From Flavobacteriales bacterium (GTDB taxonomy: Bacteria > Bacteroidota > Bacteroidia > Flavobacteriales_F > PHOS-HE28): 64,000 bases of DNA. The DNA lies in assembly GCA_023957375.1 (NCBI GenBank), contig JAMLHB010000002.1, forward strand, positions 806,001 through 870,000, written 5' to 3'. Under the pieces are notes generated by a model. That model ran no database searches. It was not told the DNA's origin and saw nothing but the letters and a program-made list of their open reading frames with translations. Position numbers and translations under genes: made by a program. Below are positions 59,992 through 64,000 of the stretch, in pieces. Every line of letters starts with the position of its first letter. The stretch's first letter is position 1.

Positions 59992-60480
59992 AGCGGGCCG
60001 GACCGTTCCTTGGCGCTCGGCGCATCGCTTCGCCAAACAGCCGCACAGCGGGCTTTTCACAAGTCGCCGCATTGCCTGGTTCCCCCGGGGTCCAGCTTAC
60101 AACAGGTTCTTCTAACTTCCCAGAAAGTTCACCTAAGATCGAACCTCAACCAGGATTACGCGCGCGCCAAAACCCGGTTTAAGAAGGTTCCCCTTGGGTG
60201 CTGGCATCCGCACCATACGCTTCATCAAACCATGAAAAGCCCAGCCCCGTGTGAAGTACTTGGCCTGCTGTACAGCGCCATGCGCCGTCACCGTACCCTT
60301 GGGCGCCCCGGATGCATTTACAACGGGCGGGGCGTACCCACGGCCCAATAGGCAACACCCTGTTCTTGGGTCAATAAGCCAGGCCGGGGACACCGTGGTC
60401 CTGTGCCCGCTTGTAGCCCATTTTGGCATGGGCTACCTTTGTCGCCTGAAATTTCACTTAGAATCAATCTAAATAAGGAG
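59992..60480. other. Non-coding region upstream of sufC
   Basis: 489 bases. No gene seen; a short open frame (60010-60351) lacks coding character. The region ends in the sufC promoter and could hold regulatory sites, but no known riboswitch was recognised. Confidence 0.5.
60411..60441 (+). promoter_or_regulatory. Promoter of the suf operon
   Basis: TTG at 60411-60413, 20 bases, then TACCTTTG at 60434-60441: the full Bacteroidota promoter pattern. The start codon of sufC is 39 bases downstream. Confidence 0.65.
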
Positions 60481-61233
60481 ATGAGCTTGTTGAAGATCAC
60501 CGGACTTCACGCCCGCATCGAGGACAAGGACATACTGAAAGGTGTGGACCTGCAGGTGAACGCCGGCGAGGTGCATGCCATCATGGGCCCCAACGGAAGT
60601 GGCAAAAGCACCTTGGCCAACGTGTTGGCGGGCCGTGCCGAATATGAGGTTACCGCCGGAAGCGTAAGCTACCTCGGTGAGGACCTGTTGAAGCTGGCCC
60701 CCGAGGAGCGCGCTTGGAAGGGCGTCTTCCTGGCTTTCCAGTACCCGGTGGAGATCCCCGGGGTGAGCAACATGAACTTCCTGCGCACGGCCATCAACGA
60801 AGCGCGCATCGCCCGGGGCGAGAAGGAGATGGGCGGAAAGGACTTCCTCGCCCTGGTGCGTGAGCGCGCCAAATTGGTGGAGATGGACCCTGCGCTGATG
60901 AACCGCAACTTGAACGTGGGCTTCAGCGGCGGCGAAAAGAAGCGCAACGAAATCTTCCAGATGGCCATGCTGGAGCCCAAGCTGGGCATCCTGGATGAAA
61001 CCGACAGCGGCTTGGACATCGATGCCCTGCGCATTGTGGCCGGTGGGGTGAACAAACTGCGCAGCAAGGACAATGCCTTCATCGTGGTAACGCACTACCA
61101 GCGCCTGCTGGACTACATCGTGCCCGACGTGGTGCACGTGATGGCCGAGGGGCGCATCATCAAGAGCGGGCCAAAGGAACTGGCGCTGGAATTGGAAGAG
61201 AAGGGATATGACTGGGTGAAGGAACACGCGTGA
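60481..61233 (+). CDS. sufC: Fe-S cluster assembly ATPase SufC
   Basis: 250 residues. Walker A IMGPNGSGKST, signature FSGGEKKR and Walker B LGILDETDSGLD (the DETDSGLD form is specific to SufC), with H loop VVTHYQRLLDY. It drives conformational change of the SufBC2D scaffold. First gene of sufC-sufD-sufS-sufE; sufB, usually upstream, is not present here. Confidence 0.97.
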   Translation: MSLLKITGLHARIEDKDILKGVDLQVNAGEVHAIMGPNGSGKSTLANVLAGRAEYEVTAGSVSYLGEDLLKLAPEERAWKGVFLAFQYPVEIPGVSNMNFLRTAINEARIARGEKEMGGKDFLALVRERAKLVEMDPALMNRNLNVGFSGGEKKRNEIFQMAMLEPKLGILDETDSGLDIDALRIVAGGVNKLRSKDNAFIVVTHYQRLLDYIVPDVVHVMAEGRIIKSGPKELALELEEKGYDWVKEHA

Positions 61234-62516
61234 TGGAGAGCACCATGATCTTGGACGAACCGAAGGCAGCGGTGTTGGCCCTGCTGGAGCACAGTGAGTG
61301 GCCGGAGGCCGGGCAGGCCTTGGCACGCGCCAATGAGCTGCCCATCCCGGGGAGGCGCACGGAACAGTGGAAATACACCCCGGTGGCCAAGCTCTTCAAC
61401 AAGTCCTATGGGAAGCCCGATGGCCAAGTTCCGGTGGAACTGCCCGCCCGACTGCCGTTCCCGGCCACCCGCGTGGTGTTCGTCAACGGCCACTTCCGCG
61501 CCGACCTCAGCGACGACCTGAAGACCGACAAGGGCGTGGTGATCGACAGCATCCGCCACCACCTTTCGCACGGCCCGTTGAAGGCCAACTACGGCCGCAT
61601 CGCCGGCATCGGCGACCGGTTGTTCACCGCCATGAACACGGCCGCGCCCACCGATGGATTGATCATCCTGGCCACCAAGGGGGCCAAAACCAGCCAACCC
61701 GTGCATGTGCTGCGGATCACCACCGCCGCGGCGGGAAATTCGCCGATGCTCATTCAGCCCCGCGACCTGTTCATGCTGCACGAGGGCGCTTCGCTGGAAG
61801 TGATCGATGAACACGTGGCCATCGGCGCGGCATCCGCTTCCTTGGTGAACAGCGTGCGCGAAAGCGTGGTCGGCCATGGCGCGGAGCTTACGCTGCACCT
61901 GTTGCAGAACGAGCCCGACGGCCCGGCCGACATCGGCCTGGATGCCGTGCAGGTAGCTGAAAACGGACACTTCAGCGTGGATACCTCGACGCTCCACGGC
62001 TCTTTGGTGCGCAATGACATCACCGTGGCCTTGGAAGGCTCCGGTGCACATGCGGAACTGAACGGCGTGTACCTGCTGAACGGCAATGCCCACTGCGACA
62101 ACCACAGCTACATCGGCCACAACGTGCCCGACTGCACCAGCGACGAACTATACAAGGGCGTGGTGGGCGGCAAGGCCACGGGTGTGTTCAACGGCAAGGT
62201 GTACGTGAAGCAGGACGCGCAGCGCACCCGCGCCTACCAACGCAACGCGAACGTGTTGCAGGGCGACCTGGCGCGCGTGTACTCCAAGCCCGAGCTGGAG
62301 ATCTATGCCGACGACGTGAAGTGCAGCCACGGCTGCACCATCGGCCGCATGGACGAGCAGGCCATTTTCTACCTGCGCTCCCGCGGGGTGAGCGAAGCCG
62401 AGGCCTGGCGCATGATGTCGCACGCCTTCGTGGCCGAAGTGTTGGAACGCATTGAAAACACCCAGTGGAAGGAACATTTGGGCCGCATGATGGACCGTAA
62501 GCTCGAAGACCTGTGA
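61233..62516 (+). CDS. sufD: Fe-S cluster assembly protein SufD
   Basis: 427 residues. The C-terminal right-handed helix core is recognised by HCDNHSYIGHNVPDCTSDELYKG-like segments, KVYVKQDAQRTRAYQ and DDVKCSHGCTIG, the conserved SufB/SufD C-terminal motif. The start ATG overlaps the SufC stop (TGATG), so translation is coupled. It forms the scaffold with SufB and SufC. Confidence 0.95.
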   Translation: MESTMILDEPKAAVLALLEHSEWPEAGQALARANELPIPGRRTEQWKYTPVAKLFNKSYGKPDGQVPVELPARLPFPATRVVFVNGHFRADLSDDLKTDKGVVIDSIRHHLSHGPLKANYGRIAGIGDRLFTAMNTAAPTDGLIILATKGAKTSQPVHVLRITTAAAGNSPMLIQPRDLFMLHEGASLEVIDEHVAIGAASASLVNSVRESVVGHGAELTLHLLQNEPDGPADIGLDAVQVAENGHFSVDTSTLHGSLVRNDITVALEGSGAHAELNGVYLLNGNAHCDNHSYIGHNVPDCTSDELYKGVVGGKATGVFNGKVYVKQDAQRTRAYQRNANVLQGDLARVYSKPELEIYADDVKCSHGCTIGRMDEQAIFYLRSRGVSEAEAWRMMSHAFVAEVLERIENTQWKEHLGRMMDRKLEDL

Positions 62517-62564
62517 ACACACGCCGCCAGGCCCGGCAGGGACGCGGCACAACAACTCGACAAG

Positions 62565-63863
62565 ATGATCTCCCCGGCGGTGAATGCAGCATACGATGTG
62601 GAAAGCCTGCGCGCCGAGTTTCCGGTACTGGGCGAGCAGGTGCACGGCAAGTCACTGGTCTACTTCGACAATGCCGCCACCACCCAGAAACCGAAACAGG
62701 TGATCGAGGCGGTGGACCACTACTACCGCGCCTACAACTCCAACGTCCACCGCGGGGCGCACATGCTAAGTTCCTTGGCCACCGAGGCACAGGAAAACGC
62801 GCGCGAGGCCCTGCGCGCGCACATCAACGCGCGGCGCGCACACGAGGTGGTCTTCACCGCCGGCACCACGGCCAGCCTGAACATGGCGGCGGGAAGCCTT
62901 GGCCAGCTGTTGCTGAAGCCCGGTGACGAAGTGCTGGTGACCGCCATGGAGCACCACGCCAACATCGTGCCTTGGCAGTTTGCATGCGAACGCCATGGCG
63001 CCAAGTTGAAGGTGGTCCCGATCACCGGCGAGGGGGAGCTGGACCTTCCCGTCATTCCGGGCTTGCCCCGGAATCCCGGCTTGTTCACCGACCAACCGGG
63101 TCAAGCCCCGAATCCCGGCTTGTTCACGGACCGCACGAAGATCCTCGCCATCGCGCACGTCAGCAACACGCTCGGCACCATCAATCCGGTGAAGGAGCTG
63201 GTGGCTGAAGCGAAGAGGCGCGGTATCGCCACGGTGGTGGACGGAGCACAGGCCATTGCCCACCTGCCCGTGGACGTGCAGGACCTGGGCTGCGACCTGT
63301 ACGCCTTCAGCGGGCACAAGATGTACGCCCCCACGGGCATTGGCGTGCTTTACGGCCGCGAAGAGCTGTTGGAGCAAATGCCGCCGTGGTCCGGTGGCGG
63401 GGAAATGATCGACCGGGTGACCTTCGAACGCACCACCTATGCCGGACTGCCCTTCAAGTTTGAGGCGGGCACGCCGCACATCGCGGGCATCATCGGCTTA
63501 GGTGCCGCTGTGAACTGGATCGAAAGCCGCGGCAAGGAGGCCATGGCCGCGCATGAGGAGGCCCTGCTGGAGCATGCCACCGAAACGCTCTCGGCCATCG
63601 ACGGGCTGCGCATCATTGGCACGGCCGCCAAGAAGGTCGGCGTGGTCAGCTTCGTGGTGGAAGGCGTGCACCACAGCGACCTTGGCACCCTGCTGGACCA
63701 ACAGGGCATCGCCGTGCGCACGGGCCACCACTGCACCCAGCCCCTGATGCAGTGCTTCAACATCACGGGCACCACCAGGGCCAGCTTTGCTCCCTACAAT
63801 ACGATCGGTGAAGTGGATGCCATGGTGGCCGCCACGCGCAGGGCCGTAAACATGCTGAGATGA
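62565..63863 (+). CDS. sufS: Cysteine desulfurase SufS
   Basis: 432 residues, class V PLP enzyme. PLP Lys252 (SGHKMYAPTGIG) and catalytic Cys390 (RTGHHCTQPL) are intact. It takes sulfur from cysteine and hands it to SufE. Between GELDL and TKILAIAHVSN there is an in-frame insertion of about 17-20 residues with a duplicated NPGLFTD (DNA 63046-63133), beyond what the family normally has. It is a surface loop, so the enzyme could tolerate it. It starts 48 bases after SufD. Confidence 0.96.
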   Translation: MISPAVNAAYDVESLRAEFPVLGEQVHGKSLVYFDNAATTQKPKQVIEAVDHYYRAYNSNVHRGAHMLSSLATEAQENAREALRAHINARRAHEVVFTAGTTASLNMAAGSLGQLLLKPGDEVLVTAMEHHANIVPWQFACERHGAKLKVVPITGEGELDLPVIPGLPRNPGLFTDQPGQAPNPGLFTDRTKILAIAHVSNTLGTINPVKELVAEAKRRGIATVVDGAQAIAHLPVDVQDLGCDLYAFSGHKMYAPTGIGVLYGREELLEQMPPWSGGGEMIDRVTFERTTYAGLPFKFEAGTPHIAGIIGLGAAVNWIESRGKEAMAAHEEALLEHATETLSAIDGLRIIGTAAKKVGVVSFVVEGVHHSDLGTLLDQQGIAVRTGHHCTQPLMQCFNITGTTRASFAPYNTIGEVDAMVAATRRAVNMLR

Positions 63864-64000
63864 CCACCCCCATCGCACAAATCCAGCAGGAGCTCGTGGA
63901 CGAGTTTGCCATGTTCCAGGACTGGCAGGACCGCTATGAACACCTCATCGGCATGGCCAAGGGGCTGCAGACGATCGATCCAAGCCGCAAGTTGGACGAC
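63860..64000 (+). CDS. sufE: Sulfur acceptor SufE (partial)
   Basis: The first 47 codons are present. IQQELVDEFAMFQDWQDRYE and LIGMAKGLQTID match the SufE N-terminus. It overlaps the SufS stop by ATGA. SufE accepts sulfur from SufS and stimulates it. The rest, with the acceptor Cys, lies beyond the window. Confidence 0.92.
   Translation, partial: MTTPIAQIQQELVDEFAMFQDWQDRYEHLIGMAKGLQTIDPSRKLDD

Noticed and set aside
60010..60351. Protein-coding gene upstream of sufC
   Set aside because: The 113-codon frame has no signal, motif or plausible start context; the region looks non-coding.

Overview
The window looks like chromosome from a high-GC member of the Bacteroidota, probably a Flavobacteriales-like lineage. 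The evidence is several secreted proteins with type IX secretion (T9SS) C-terminal sorting domains, SdhC-SdhA-SdhB in the Bacteroidota arrangement, an IleS with the GLPGIHHVMAR signature, an alpha-2-macroglobulin lipoprotein, and promoters with the Bacteroidota -7 box (TAnnTTTG), often only 4 to 10 bases before the start codon. No rRNA genes, CRISPR array or prophage were seen. One tRNA (CAT anticodon) is present.

Layout. 0-2 kb: end of a molybdenum hydroxylase operon (a 4-hydroxybenzoyl-CoA-reductase-like FAD/[4Fe-4S] subunit), then hemerythrin and small membrane proteins. 2-10.5 kb: fatty acid hydroxylase, two T9SS cargo proteins, an aldehyde dehydrogenase remnant, a histidine kinase/response regulator pair and an SDR. 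11.4-20.9 kb: a compact minus-strand operon with four ATGA overlaps, encoding a TM-anchored protein, a large periplasmic SH3/VWA-like protein (possibly TssR-related), an ABC ATPase and permease, a lipoprotein, an ankyrin protein and a beta-barrel. I do not recognise this as a described system. 21-27.2 kb: alpha-2-macroglobulin. 27.3-33 kb: a toxin-antitoxin pair, secreted proteins, methylmalonyl-CoA epimerase, a TfoX-like protein, DUF2752/TM2 membrane proteins, a HAD hydrolase and the tRNA. 33.2-41.4 kb: galE, an adaptor/permease pair, a palindromic repeat array, a RidA-family protein and ileS.

41.5-47.9 kb is an accessory island. Its left part (41.5-44.6 kb) is AT-rich and built like an integron cassette array read on the minus strand: three cargo units separated by long hairpin sites, each unit's edge being complementary to the start of its own hairpin. 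Cargo is a zinc-ribbon/uracil-DNA-glycosylase-like pair, a Sul-family-like dihydropteroate synthase with a homopolymer frameshift, and an unknown protein. No integrase lies in the window. The right part (44.9-47.9 kb) holds an ORF6N-domain gene, a truncated second copy of it, two toxin-antitoxin pairs, a dispersed repeat family of about 220 bp and a 161-bp inverted-repeat element inserted in one repeat copy.

48-64 kb returns to core metabolism: DoxD/DoxA-like protein, the sdhCAB operon (split by two four-helix-bundle genes embedded in simple repeats), macro-domain protein, CvpA, a Cys/Met-metabolism PLP enzyme, an EgtD-like methyltransferase with a convergent class V aminotransferase, a beta-barrel, and sufC-sufD-sufS-sufE for Fe-S assembly (sufB is not adjacent). 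Three conserved proteins (alpha-2-macroglobulin, IleS, SufS) carry in-frame insertions that look like dispersed palindromic repeats.
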